From positions 86,222 to 150,221 of the forward strand of contig NZ_JABXKP010000052.1 of the NCBI RefSeq assembly GCF_017114985.1: a DNA stretch of 64,000 nucleotides, read 5' to 3'. Numbering within the stretch: position 1 is the first letter of the stretch; the number at the start of each line of letters is the position of its first letter. The notes under the pieces were generated by a model. That model was not told the origin of the DNA. It searched no databases and saw only the letters and a program-made list of their open reading frames with translations. Source of the stretch: Nostoc sp. JL33 (GTDB lineage Bacteria; Cyanobacteriota; Cyanobacteriia; Cyanobacteriales; Nostocaceae). Positions 46,452-55,429 of this stretch are shown one piece after another. A program made the position numbers and the translations under genes.

Positions 46452-47552
46452 TTACAATAATGACAACTGTTCATTAGGCGGCGTGAATCCCAAATGCTTA
46501 TATGCTGCTTTAGTCGCCATCCTCCCACGATGAGTTCTAGTTAAATACCCAATCTGCATGAGGTAAGGTTCGTACACCTCTTCAATTGTTTGAGTATCTT
46601 CACCCGTCGCTGCTGCCATTGTTTCCAACCCCACTGGCCCACCGTTAAATTGTTCAATTATTACACTCAGCATCTGGCGGTCTGTCCAATCTAAACCGCA
46701 GGGATCTACTTGGAATAGTTGCAGCGCCTCAGATGCAACGCTTTCATTAATCTCACCAGATATTTTTACTTCCGCATAATCACGGACTCGTTTAAGTAAC
46801 CTGTTAGCAATACGTGGCGTTCCGCGTGAACGACGGGCAATCTCTGTGGCACCATCATCTGTAACGGGAGTTTTGAGTAATTGAGCGGTTCGCAGTACAA
46901 TTTTAGTCAGTTCGTCAACTTCGTAAAATCGGAGTTTTTGAATTAAACCAAAGCGATCGCGCAGTGGTGAAGTTAAAGCACCCACACGCGTTGTAGCCCC
47001 CACTAGGGTAAACTTTGATAGCGGCAAACTTCTGATACGAGCGCCAGAACCCTTACCAATAGTAATATCTAGGCGATAATCTTCCATTGCCGGATAGAGA
47101 ATTTCCTCCGTCATCCGCGAGAGGCGATGAATTTCATCCACAAATAAAATATCTCCTGGCTTGAGGTTCACCAGTAGCCCGACAATATCTCGTGGACGTT
47201 CTAGGGCTGGCGCACTGGTTATTTTGTAATTCACCCCCATTTCCGATGCTAAAATCATGGCCATTGTAGTTTTGCCCAATCCCGGTGGCCCATACAACAG
47301 CAAGTGATCCAACACCTCACCACGAGACTTGGCGGCTTTGATAGCAATATCTAGCACATCCTTTAAATCTTTTTGCCCAATGTAATCGGCAAATCGCTGC
47401 GGTCGAATACCCTCTTCCTGCTTATCTTGTTCATCAATAGCAGCTTCAGGTTGCAAAATGTTGTCTGTGGAAGGTGCTTTCGCCGACTCCCGACGCTGCT
47501 TTGGTTCTCCGTTAGGTTCTGGAGGCTGTTTTTTCGAGGAGATTATCGCCAT
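46452..47552 (-). CDS. ruvB: Holliday junction branch migration helicase RuvB
   Basis: RuvB is the AAA+ motor that drives Holliday junction branch migration with RuvA. The 366-residue protein has Walker [10 protein letters not shown], Walker B FVDEIHRL, sensor [18 protein letters not shown] and the C-terminal winged helix ending [14 protein letters not shown]. The first 45 residues are a Lys/Gln/Glu-rich extension typical of cyanobacteria. It is flanked on both sides by the same composite repeat. Confidence 0.97.
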   Translation of the reverse strand: MAIISSKKQPPEPNGEPKQRRESAKAPSTDNILQPEAAIDEQDKQEEGIRPQRFADYIGQKDLKDVLDIAIKAAKSRGEVLDHLLLYGPPGLGKTTMAMILASEMGVNYKITSAPALERPRDIVGLLVNLKPGDILFVDEIHRLSRMTEEILYPAMEDYRLDITIGKGSGARIRSLPLSKFTLVGATTRVGALTSPLRDRFGLIQKLRFYEVDELTKIVLRTAQLLKTPVTDDGATEIARRSRGTPRIANRLLKRVRDYAEVKISGEINESVASEALQLFQVDPCGLDWTDRQMLSVIIEQFNGGPVGLETMAAATGEDTQTIEEVYEPYLMQIGYLTRTHRGRMATKAAYKHLGFTPPNEQLSLL

Positions 47553-47579
47553 AATTCAGCTATCTTTTAAGGGACTAGA

Positions 47580-47687
47580 GGTGGGGAGTGGGGAGTGGGG
47601 AGTGGGGATGAGGGAGATGAGGGAGACAAGGAGAATAACCCATGCCCAATGCCCAATGCCCCATGCCCAATGCCCAATGCCCCATGA
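47580..47687. repeat. Composite repeat, right of ruvB
   Basis: GTGGGGA units, GATGAGGGAGA units, CAAGGAGAATAACC and TGCCCAATGCCC units in the same order and orientation as 46335-46443. It separates ruvB from hisF. Confidence 0.85.
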
Positions 47688-47776
47688 ATAATGCCCGTGA
47701 AAATTTTCGTTTGAGAATACCCGCGCCAATTTAAAATTTAAATTCCGGTCAATTACCCAGAAGTACAAAAGTTATT

Positions 47777-48550
47777 ATGTTATCTAAAAGAATCTTACCG
47801 TGCTTAGATGTGAAGGCGGGACGGGTTGTAAAAGGAGTTAACTTTGTCAATCTCCAAGATGCAGGCGATCCCGTAGAGCTAGCCAAGGTTTACAACGAAG
47901 CCGGTGCTGATGAGTTAGTATTTCTGGATATTACAGCTACTCATGAAGACCGAGCTACTATTTTAGATGTGGTCTACCGCACTGCTGAACAGGTCTTTAT
48001 TCCATTGACTGTGGGTGGTGGCATTCAATCCTTAGAAAATGTTAAAGCTTTGTTACGAGCGGGCGCAGATAAGGTTAGTATTAATTCTGCGGCAGTGCGG
48101 GAACCAGACTTGATTAATCGGGCTAGCGATCGCTTTGGTAATCAGTGCATAGTTGTTGCTATTGATGCCAGGCGCAGAAATAACCCGGACAATCCAGGTT
48201 GGGATGTGTATGTGCGCGGTGGCAGGGAAAATACAGGCTTAGATGCCCTACTGTGGGCACAAGAAGTTGAAAAACGCGGGGCTGGAGAACTGCTAGTAAC
48301 AAGTATGGATGCTGATGGAACCCAAGCCGGGTATGATATCGAGATCACACGGGCAATTGCCGATGCTGTAGAAATTCCCGTCATTGCTTCTGGTGGTGCA
48401 GGTAATTGTGAACATATCTACACAGCCCTAACTGAAGGCAAAGCTGAAGCCGCATTACTGGCATCACTGTTACATTACGGGCAATTAAGCGTAGCAGAAA
48501 TCAAAAATTATTTACGCGATCGCAACGTGCCAGTAAGAACATTGTCCTGA
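47777..48550 (+). CDS. hisF: Imidazole glycerol phosphate synthase subunit HisF
   Basis: HisF is the cyclase subunit that, with glutaminase HisH, makes imidazole glycerol phosphate and AICAR in histidine synthesis. The 257-residue TIM barrel has [19 protein letters not shown] with the first catalytic Asp, [47 protein letters not shown] with the second catalytic Asp, and IASGGAGN. Length is normal. Divergent from ruvB. Confidence 0.97.
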   Translation: MLSKRILPCLDVKAGRVVKGVNFVNLQDAGDPVELAKVYNEAGADELVFLDITATHEDRATILDVVYRTAEQVFIPLTVGGGIQSLENVKALLRAGADKVSINSAAVREPDLINRASDRFGNQCIVVAIDARRRNNPDNPGWDVYVRGGRENTGLDALLWAQEVEKRGAGELLVTSMDADGTQAGYDIEITRAIADAVEIPVIASGGAGNCEHIYTALTEGKAEAALLASLLHYGQLSVAEIKNYLRDRNVPVRTLS

Positions 48551-48648
48551 ATGACTATTTACCAGTTAATAACATCCATCTGAGGTTAGACACACTTCCT
48601 TAAAAGGGTGTTAATATTATTTTACAAGTATTAATAAATATTAAAAAT

Positions 48649-48840
48649 ATGTTGATTCCTATTTTACTTTTTGATGTAGCCCTGGTCGCGTGGTCGCTGC
48701 ACTTAATGGAAAGAGCCTACGAGAGTAAAGAATTTTCTCTCATGTTGGCTGGTACATTAGTTGCTCTAGCTGCTGCTGCCATGTTAGTAGTTTATTTTTT
48801 GATGGGGCACTGTATGACCTATTTGTTGCGAGTGTCGTAG
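48649..48840 (+). CDS. Small membrane protein, unknown
   Basis: A 63-residue protein with two membrane helices: residues about 2-19 (LIPILLFDVALVAWSLHL) and 31-55 (LMLAGTLVALAAAAMLVVYF). A central charged turn (ERAYESKEF) separates them. No family is recognised. Composition is clean and the ATG start plausible, but no strong ribosome site is visible. Confidence 0.5.
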   Translation: MLIPILLFDVALVAWSLHLMERAYESKEFSLMLAGTLVALAAAAMLVVYFLMGHCMTYLLRVS

Positions 48841-48922
48841 AGAGTGCTGAGTGCTAGAGGAGATATTTAAAATTTAGTTTCCACAAAAAGCTTGACAAAG
48901 TACCGATAATTAAGCGATTATC

Positions 48923-48928
48923 TATAAT
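48923..48928 (+). promoter_or_regulatory. -10 box of the tRNA-Ala gene
   Basis: TATAAT, ten bases before the tRNA. A TTGACA at 48892-48897 lies 25 bp upstream, too far for standard spacing, so the -35 element is unclear. Confidence 0.5.
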
Positions 48929-48937
48929 GGATTTTAA

Positions 48938-49010
48938 GGGGTTATAGCGCAGTTGGTAGCGCACCTCAATGGCATTGAGGGGGTCAGCGGTTCGAATCCG
49001 CTTAGCTCCA
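48938..49010 (+). tRNA. tRNA-Ala (anticodon GGC)
   Basis: A 73-nt cloverleaf: acceptor GGGGTTA with TAGCTCC (two G-U pairs), D arm GCGCAGTTGGTAGCGC, anticodon stem CCTCA/TGAGG with loop ATGGCAT (anticodon GGC), T arm AGCGGTTCGAATCCGCT. The discriminator is A and CCA is not encoded. Confidence 0.95.
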
Positions 49011-49200
49011 TTCTTAAAACCTACCTACTCAAAACCTAGCAAGGTTATATTTTCTTCCACTCGCTCTGTCAACAAACTATAACTCTTCCGAATATGCTAG
49101 CCTAGTATAGTTAACTAATCTCGCACATCTGAGAATTCGGGTGTTTCCCAGTTGGGAAATGCACTTGGATGGAGGTTTAACCCGAATAGGAGTTAGAAAT

Positions 49201-49995
49201 ATGCCAGTAGTTTCATTGGCTCAAATGATGGAGTCAGGGGTTCACTTTGGGCATCAGACCCGGCGTTGGAACCCAAAAATGTCTCCTTACATTTATACTT
49301 CCCGCAATGGTGTGCATATCATCGACTTGGTGCAAACTGCCCAGTTGATGGATAATGCTTATAACTACATGCGATCGCACGCAGAACAAGGGAAGAAATT
49401 TCTTTTCGTCGGCACCAAGCGGCAAGCAGCTGGAATTATTGCCCAAGAAGCCACCCGTTGTGGTTCCCACTATATTAATCAACGCTGGTTGGGCGGAATG
49501 TTGACCAACTGGGCAACCATCAAAACACGGGTAGACCGTCTGAAAGATTTAGAACGCCGTGAGGAAACTGGCGCACTAGACTTATTACCGAAAAAAGAAG
49601 CCTCAATGCTACGTCGGGAAATGACGAAGCTTCAGAAATACTTGGGCGGCATTAAAACAATGCGGAAAGTGCCCGATATCGTGGTAATTGTAGACCAACG
49701 GCGGGAATATAACGCAGTTCAAGAATGCCAAAAGCTGAGTATTCCTATTGTGTCTATGCTGGATACAAACTGTGACCCAGATGTAGTAGATATCCCTATC
49801 CCAGCAAACGACGATGCTATCAGGTCAATTAAGCTGATAGTAGGAAAATTGGCGGATGCCATTTATGAAGGTCGTCACGGTCAGCTGGATGCTGAAGAGT
49901 ATGACGAAGATTACGAAGGCGGTGAGTATGACGAAGACTACGAAGAAACCGAATATACTGACGCCGTAATTCCCGACGAGGAAGTAGAGGAATAA
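49201..49995 (+). CDS. rpsB: 30S ribosomal protein S2
   Basis: A 264-residue ribosomal protein S2: [54 protein letters not shown], and [21 protein letters not shown] start at ATG 49201, with AGGAG at 49188-49192; the frame is open upstream but that part is not homologous. A highly acidic Asp/Glu/Tyr C-terminal extension (about 30 residues, [20 protein letters not shown]) is usual in Nostocales. Followed by tsf, the universal rpsB-tsf pair. Confidence 0.97.
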   Translation: MPVVSLAQMMESGVHFGHQTRRWNPKMSPYIYTSRNGVHIIDLVQTAQLMDNAYNYMRSHAEQGKKFLFVGTKRQAAGIIAQEATRCGSHYINQRWLGGMLTNWATIKTRVDRLKDLERREETGALDLLPKKEASMLRREMTKLQKYLGGIKTMRKVPDIVVIVDQRREYNAVQECQKLSIPIVSMLDTNCDPDVVDIPIPANDDAIRSIKLIVGKLADAIYEGRHGQLDAEEYDEDYEGGEYDEDYEETEYTDAVIPDEEVEE

Positions 49996-50212
49996 GCAAA
50001 GCAGGGGTGAAGCAAGTGTCCGAGGGAGGGCGGTTGTTAGCAGAGTAGCAGCAATCCGCCCTAGCCTGCGGCAATTCGTAGGCTAAGGTAGAGGCGAAAA
50101 AACTCATACCTCATAACTTCATTATTTTTTCTCCCCCAGCCCTGAGTAAGATAGAAATACTCAACACCCGTGAGCGATTACAACTCGAGGTCAAGTTAGG
50201 AATTGAGGCAAC

Positions 50213-51157
50213 ATGGCGGAAATATCTGCAAAACTCGTCCAAGAGCTACGCCAAAAAACTGGTGCCGGCATGATGGACTGCAAAAAAGCGCTGATAGAGA
50301 CTGATGGCAACGTAGAAGAAGCCGTAGACTGGCTACGGAAAAAGGGCATCTCTAAGGCGGGCGCAAAAAGCGATCGCGTTGCAGCAGAAGGTCTAGTGGA
50401 CACTTACATTCAGCCCGGTGGTCGGGTGGGTGTACTCATAGAAGTCAACTGCCAAACCGATTTTGTTGCTCGGAACGAGGCTTTTAAAGCTTTAGTTAAG
50501 AACCTAGCAAAGCAAGCAGCGACTACTAATAGTGTTGAGTCTTTGTTGGCTCAACCCTATATTGAAAATGAAAGTGCAACTGTAGAAGAATTCATCAAGC
50601 AAACTATTGCTACCCTCGGTGAAAACATCCAAGTGCGTCGCTTTATTAATTTTGCACTAGCAGAAGGCACCCAAGGTGTAGTAGACAGCTACATTCACAC
50701 TGGCGGTCGAGTCGGTGTATTGGTAGAACTGGGTTCTCAAACTGAAGGGGTGGCTTCGAATCAAGAGTTCCAAAGCTTGGCACGGAACACTGCAATGCAA
50801 GTTGCAGCTTGTCCCAATGTTGAGTATGTGAGCGTAGATCAAATCCCCACCGAAGTTGCCCAAAAGGAAAAAGACATTGAAATGGGCAAGGACGATTTGG
50901 CGAACAAGCCAGATAACATTAAAGAAAAGATTGTTCAGGGACGAATTGAAAAACGCCTGAAAGAATTGACTTTGCTCGATCAACCTTACATTCGCGATCA
51001 AAGTATTTCTGTGGAAGACTTGGTGAAGCAAGTGAAGGGGCAATTAGGCGAAGAGATTCAAGTGGCCCGCTTTGTCCGCTATATACTGGGCGAAGGCATT
51101 GAAAAGCAAGAAATTAGCTTTGCTGATGAAGTCGCTGCACAAATGGGCACTAAGTAA
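50213..51157 (+). CDS. tsf: Elongation factor Ts
   Basis: EF-Ts exchanges GDP for GTP on EF-Tu. The N-terminus [24 protein letters not shown] and the core CQTDFVARN are diagnostic. The 314-residue protein includes a degenerate second copy of the core ([20 protein letters not shown]) and the C-terminal domain ([37 protein letters not shown]). Length agrees with cyanobacterial homologues, longer than E. coli. A terminator lies downstream. Confidence 0.97.
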   Translation: MAEISAKLVQELRQKTGAGMMDCKKALIETDGNVEEAVDWLRKKGISKAGAKSDRVAAEGLVDTYIQPGGRVGVLIEVNCQTDFVARNEAFKALVKNLAKQAATTNSVESLLAQPYIENESATVEEFIKQTIATLGENIQVRRFINFALAEGTQGVVDSYIHTGGRVGVLVELGSQTEGVASNQEFQSLARNTAMQVAACPNVEYVSVDQIPTEVAQKEKDIEMGKDDLANKPDNIKEKIVQGRIEKRLKELTLLDQPYIRDQSISVEDLVKQVKGQLGEEIQVARFVRYILGEGIEKQEISFADEVAAQMGTK

Positions 51158-51466
51158 TATTAGTTAGAGACGCGATTAATCGCGTCTGTACAAGAGTTAG
51201 GAGTAGAGACGCGATTCATCGCGTCTGTACAGGAGTTAGGAGTAGAGACGCGATTCATCGCGTCTGTTAATAGGAAGTTAGCTTCATAATTCATAACTCC
51301 TAACTTATTCAAGGACAGGTCAAGCAAATAGCCTGACCTGTATTTTATTAGTAGAGACGCGAAATATCGCATTTAATTTAAAATCTAAAATCCTCTGGAA
51401 AGTTATCCTAAAATAAATTTGTACATTTGTACTATGTAATGGTTCAGATGGGCAAGAACGAAAGAT
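51158..51466. repeat. Three tandem-spaced AGACGCGAT palindromes after tsf
   Basis: Copies of AGACGCGATTAATCGCGTCT-type palindromes begin at 51168, 51207 and 51246, each followed by the TTAGGAG motif, giving a period of 39 bp. A fourth, degenerate piece is near 51353. Read backwards they create a spurious open frame. No gene is seen in this 309-bp gap. Confidence 0.85.
51315..51347 (+). terminator. Rho-independent terminator after tsf
   Basis: ACAGGTCA (51315-51322) pairs with TGACCTGT (51334-51341), followed by an AT/T-rich tail. Confidence 0.7.
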
Positions 51467-52351
51467 ATGGCAAGAGCAATCGAGCGAATTGAACGGGATA
51501 TTGCAGGACTCAAAGAAGCGATTCAGGCGATCGCAGTAGAACTAGAAACCGCTTATGCTAGTTATCTAAACACCTTGGGGCTAGCTGTACGAAAACAGTT
51601 GATTCTGGCGAGTTACCACCTTTGTACTCAGGGGTATCCTGAAAACTTTCTGCATTTGTCATTGAATCAGCGCCAACAATTGCAACAAGCCATCCGCAAG
51701 TTGGGCCAATTGGCAGCTGAACAATTGCTCACTTCTATTAAAAGTGAGGGAGATGAGGGAGATGAGGGAGATGAGGGGGATGAGGGGGATGAGGGGGATG
51801 AAGGGGATGAAGGGGATGAGGGGGATGAGGGGGATGAGGGGGATGAGGGAGTAATTCCTGTGATCGTGGGCACATCTACGCCTGAGCCTCTTACCCTCGA
51901 CACCTCTAATCCTATAGAACTGGCAAAATGGCAACAGAACTTAGAAGAGGTCACGCAAGAGATACTGAAAAAACTTTCGCATGATGCTAATCTTTTATTA
52001 CAAAAAGCTGGGATATTACCCAAAAAATTACCAGAACCGATTTTAGCGGCGGCGGCGGCGGCATCAGAAGCATCTGCCGAGGTAATGCCAGGGCCACCCA
52101 ACTTATTAAACTTAGTAATTGAAATTGAAAATGAGCAGCAGTCAGAAGATTCGGGACTGACGCAAATCATGGCTATTAACCTGCGGCTAGGCGAAATTGA
52201 ATTTGCTGATGTGACACTCTCCTCTGAGCGTAGGCAAATCCGCAGTATTTTAGTTCAGCTAAACAAGCTAGGACGAGAGTATCAAAAGAAACATCGAGAA
52301 AGAGCGATCGCTGAAGCTGAAGCTGCATGGCGTGCTAGTTGGTTTGAATAA
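51467..52351 (+). CDS. Hypothetical protein with an EGD minisatellite
   Basis: A 294-residue protein. The N-terminal part is helical (ERIERDIAGLKEAIQAIAVE, LETAYASYLNTLGLAVRKQL), then from about residue 94 come eleven tandem Glu-Gly-Asp units encoded by a 9-bp repeat. The C-terminus is helical and charged (LVIEIENEQQSEDSGLTQIM; REYQKKHRERAIAEAEAAWR). No domain is recognised with confidence. The repeat unit resembles GATGAGGGGGA modules between other genes, so it looks like intergenic repeat DNA in a coding frame. recG follows 109 bp downstream. Confidence 0.78.
   Translation: MARAIERIERDIAGLKEAIQAIAVELETAYASYLNTLGLAVRKQLILASYHLCTQGYPENFLHLSLNQRQQLQQAIRKLGQLAAEQLLTSIKSEGDEGDEGDEGDEGDEGDEGDEGDEGDEGDEGDEGVIPVIVGTSTPEPLTLDTSNPIELAKWQQNLEEVTQEILKKLSHDANLLLQKAGILPKKLPEPILAAAAAASEASAEVMPGPPNLLNLVIEIENEQQSEDSGLTQIMAINLRLGEIEFADVTLSSERRQIRSILVQLNKLGREYQKKHRERAIAEAEAAWRASWFE
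51745..51850 (+). repeat. 9-bp coding minisatellite (GAGGGGGAT type)
   Basis: Eleven units in order: three GAGGGAGAT, three GAGGGGGAT, two GAAGGGGAT, three GAGGGGGAT. All encode Glu-Gly-Asp. Confidence 0.9.
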
Positions 52352-52411
52352 AGTTATGAGTTATGAATTATGAGTTATGAGTAATTTACTGCTAACTCCT
52401 AACTTCTGTAC

Positions 52412-52431
52412 AGACGCGATTAATCGCGTCT
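52412..52431. repeat. AGACGCGATTAATCGCGTCT palindrome
   Basis: Exact 20-bp palindrome between the 51467 gene and recG, with CTCCTAA heptamers on each side. Confidence 0.85.
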
Positions 52432-52460
52432 CTACTCCTCACTCCTAACCCTGCTGACCA

Positions 52461-54935
52461 ATGACTAATGAAAAACCAGATTGGATACGATTGCACAAAG
52501 CCCTGGCAATAGAAGCCGAACGTGGCTTTACAGATTTGGTGGGCAAACAATACCGCTTCAGTGAATTTCTGAGCCTAACTTTGGGCAAATTCCCCACAGG
52601 CTTACCCCAAACTGAACGCCGCCGTTGGCAAGGACTAGCGGTGCAATTTGCTAGTTATCCACATCTAGCACAGGAAGAAAGACAACATTTAGTAGCAGAG
52701 ACTCGCAGGTATCTCTCCCAACTACAGCAAGAGGAGCAGGGGGAGCAGAGGAGCAGGGGAGCAGGGGAGCAGGGGAAAAAAATCCAAAATCCAAAATCTC
52801 CAATTGTTGCTGAGGTGAGTCGGACGCTTGCCCCGAAAATTGAGCAAAAACTCAGTGATTTACCAGAAATAGGCTTCAAAAAAGCTGGTAATTTGGCACG
52901 GCTTGGTTTACAAACCGTCCGCGACTTGCTTTTCTACTATCCCCGTGACCACATTGATTATGCGCGTCAGGTGAATATCCGCGAGTTACAGGCGGGTGAG
53001 ACGGTGACAATAGTCGCTACAGTGAAGCGTTGCAACTGCTTTAGTAGTCCCAAAAATCAGAAATTATCAATTTTAGAACTAATCGTCAAAGATAACAGTG
53101 GTCAAATCAAAATTGGTCGTTTTTACGCAGGTACGCGCTTTAGCAGTCGCGCTTGGCAAGAAAGTTTAAAACGCCGTTATCCAGTAGGTAGTATTCTGGC
53201 GGCGTGTGGGTTGGTGAAAGAAAGTAAATATGGCTTGACACTGGATAATCCCGAACTAGAGGTTTTGGCAAATCCAGGAGATTCGATTGAGTCGCTGAAT
53301 ATTGGGCGGGTGGTACCAATTTATGGACTGACTGAGGGCGTGGTGGCGAATACAGTGCGACAGGCGGTAATTGCTGTTTTGCCTGCTGCGGCTAACCTGA
53401 AAGACCCCTTGCCAAGTGGTTTGCGACAGAAGTATGGTTTGATGGAATTGAAAGATGCGATCGCTAACATCCATTTTCCCAGTGATAGCGCCGCTCTACA
53501 AGTTGCCCGTCGTCGCCTAGTCTTTGATGAATTTTTCTACCTGCAACTTGGGTTACTGCAACGTCAGCAGCAAGCAAGGGCGATTCAAACCAGCGCCATC
53601 CTTGTACCACGCGGTCAACTTGTAGAGAAATTCCATGAAATACTACCTTTTCAACTCACTGGCGCACAGCAACGAGTCCTCAACGACATTCTCAACGATT
53701 TACAAAAACCTGTGCCGATGAATCGTTTGGTGCAAGGCGATGTCGGTTCTGGTAAAACGGTTGTCGCCGTGCTGGCTATCCTCGCAGCAATTCAATCTGG
53801 CTACCAAGCGGCGTTGATGGCTCCTACAGAAGTTTTGGCAGAACAACACTATCGCAAGTTAGTTGGTTGGTTTAACCTACTGCATTTACCAGTGGAATTA
53901 CTGACAGGTTCTACCAAAACTGCTAAACGAAGACAAATACATTCTCAGTTAGGAACTGGTGAATTACCTCTGTTAGTGGGAACCCATGCCTTAATTCAAG
54001 ACCCCGTAAACTTCCATCAACTGGGGTTAGTGGTGATTGATGAGCAGCATCGCTTTGGAGTAGAACAACGGGCGCGTTTGCAGCAAAAAGGCGAGCAACC
54101 CCATGTGTTAACTATGACAGCTACTCCGATTCCCAGAACCTTAGCACTGACGATACACGGGGATTTGGATGTCAGCCAAATTGATGAGTTACCACCAGGA
54201 CGACAAAAGATTCAAACAACAGTCTTGTCAGGTCAGCAACGCAACCATGCTTACGACCTGATCCGCCGAGAAATTGCCCAAGGTAGACAAGTTTACGTGG
54301 TTTTGCCGTTAGTGGAAGAATCAGAAAAACTGGATTTGCGATCGGCAACTGAGGAGCATCAAAAGTTACAAGAAAGCGTTTTTCCCGACTTTCAAGTGGG
54401 ACTGCTGCACGGTCGCATGAGTTCAGCCGATAAGGATGAAGCGATTACCAAATTTCGTGATAACCAAACGCAAATTTTGGTTTCTACTACCGTTATTGAG
54501 GTTGGTGTAGACGTACCTAATGCTACAGTCATGCTCATTGAAAATGCCGAGCGATTTGGCTTATCACAACTGCACCAACTACGGGGGCGTGTCGGTCGTG
54601 GCGCGGCTCAGTCTTACTGTCTATTGATGAGCAGTTCTAGGAGTCCTGATGCTCAACAACGGTTGAAGGTATTGGAACAATCTCAGGATGGTTTTTTCAT
54701 CTCAGAGATGGATATGCGTTTTCGTGGCCCTGGGCAAGTGCTGGGAACTCGGCAATCTGGGGTGCCAGATTTTACGTTAGCCAGCTTGGTTGAAGATGAA
54801 GAAGTTTTACTTTTGGCACGGCAAGCAGCAGAGAAAATTATAGAGATGGATGTTACTTTAGAGCGTTGGTATTTGATGAAAGAAGAGTTGAAGTATCGGT
54901 ATGAGCGGTTGATGGGTGGGGCGATTTTGACATAG
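52461..54935 (+). CDS. recG: ATP-dependent DNA helicase RecG
   Basis: RecG remodels stalled replication forks and R-loops. The 824-residue protein has a wedge/OB domain (TVTIVATVKRCNCFSSPKNQ), helicase motifs Walker A GDVGSGKTVV, DEQHRFG (DExH), MTATPIPRTLAL, and the C-terminal region SATEEHQKLQESVF ... STTVIEVGVDVPNATVM ... QLHQLRGRVGRG plus the TRG-like MRFRGPGQVLGTRQSG. An N-terminal cyanobacterial extension contains at about residues 91-112 a Gln/Glu/Gly/Arg run and IQNPKSP encoded by GGGGAGCAG and AATCCAAA repeats, an apparent insertion. Confidence 0.96.
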   Translation: MTNEKPDWIRLHKALAIEAERGFTDLVGKQYRFSEFLSLTLGKFPTGLPQTERRRWQGLAVQFASYPHLAQEERQHLVAETRRYLSQLQQEEQGEQRSRGAGEQGKKIQNPKSPIVAEVSRTLAPKIEQKLSDLPEIGFKKAGNLARLGLQTVRDLLFYYPRDHIDYARQVNIRELQAGETVTIVATVKRCNCFSSPKNQKLSILELIVKDNSGQIKIGRFYAGTRFSSRAWQESLKRRYPVGSILAACGLVKESKYGLTLDNPELEVLANPGDSIESLNIGRVVPIYGLTEGVVANTVRQAVIAVLPAAANLKDPLPSGLRQKYGLMELKDAIANIHFPSDSAALQVARRRLVFDEFFYLQLGLLQRQQQARAIQTSAILVPRGQLVEKFHEILPFQLTGAQQRVLNDILNDLQKPVPMNRLVQGDVGSGKTVVAVLAILAAIQSGYQAALMAPTEVLAEQHYRKLVGWFNLLHLPVELLTGSTKTAKRRQIHSQLGTGELPLLVGTHALIQDPVNFHQLGLVVIDEQHRFGVEQRARLQQKGEQPHVLTMTATPIPRTLALTIHGDLDVSQIDELPPGRQKIQTTVLSGQQRNHAYDLIRREIAQGRQVYVVLPLVEESEKLDLRSATEEHQKLQESVFPDFQVGLLHGRMSSADKDEAITKFRDNQTQILVSTTVIEVGVDVPNATVMLIENAERFGLSQLHQLRGRVGRGAAQSYCLLMSSSRSPDAQQRLKVLEQSQDGFFISEMDMRFRGPGQVLGTRQSGVPDFTLASLVEDEEVLLLARQAAEKIIEMDVTLERWYLMKEELKYRYERLMGGAILT

Positions 54936-54979
54936 TATATCTGAGTTAATGCTTAGTTAGTTAGACTACAAATAGCATA

Positions 54980-55429
54980 ATGGTAATTCCGTTTACAGAT
55001 AGAGAAATAGAGAAAGCTTGGCGAGATAATTGGTCTGCTTCTTGTAAGACGCCACGATCTAACGCTCATCGGTTACTCTTATTTTATGCAGTTGAATGTG
55101 GTTTGAAAGCAGTTTTGATGAAAAGGGGAAAACCACGAACAAATCGTACCGATTTATGTATAGATATTGCTCAATGCCAACATGATGTGAACAAGCTACT
55201 AGATTGTTTGTCTGCTGGCAACAATTTGAAATTACCAGCACAGTTAACTATGAAACCAATAAAAGGTAAAAGTGGCAAGGATGATGAAAGAAAATTTACT
55301 CCTGGAGAAGTTAACCAAATGTGGCGATATGGTGGATGCTCTTCATTAGCAGATACAACCGATGAAGAATTAGAAAATAAATTGTTAGAAATTGTCAAAT
55401 GGATTGATGGAGAACTTAAAAGACTATGA
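54980..55429 (+). CDS. Small HEPN-like protein, first gene of a two-gene operon
   Basis: A 149-residue protein that I do not recognise at family level. It is predicted helical: AHRLLLFYAVECGLKAVLMK and CQHDVNKLLDCLSAG resemble the A-x-E-x-x-L-K-A-x-L and H-D-x-x-K-L-L helices of HEPN domains, but the canonical R-x4-6-H RNase motif is not clear. The C-terminus is a charged helix (TDEELENKLLEIVKWIDGEL). The stop overlaps the next start as ATGA (55426-55429), so the two are translationally coupled. It is likely to work with the ATPase. HEPN assignment is weak inference. Confidence 0.6.
   Translation: MVIPFTDREIEKAWRDNWSASCKTPRSNAHRLLLFYAVECGLKAVLMKRGKPRTNRTDLCIDIAQCQHDVNKLLDCLSAGNNLKLPAQLTMKPIKGKSGKDDERKFTPGEVNQMWRYGGCSSLADTTDEELENKLLEIVKWIDGELKRL

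Noticed and set aside
48892..48897. TTGACA as the -35 box of the tRNA-Ala promoter
   Set aside because: It lies 25 bp from the TATAAT, too far for a normal promoter.
51160..51372. 70-codon minus-strand open frame after tsf with repeated NRVSTPNSCTDA
   Set aside because: This is the three palindromic repeats read backwards; the peptide repeat follows from the 39-bp period.
51745..51850. Possible CRISPR-like array
   Set aside because: Units are contiguous 9-mers without spacers and lie within a coding frame.
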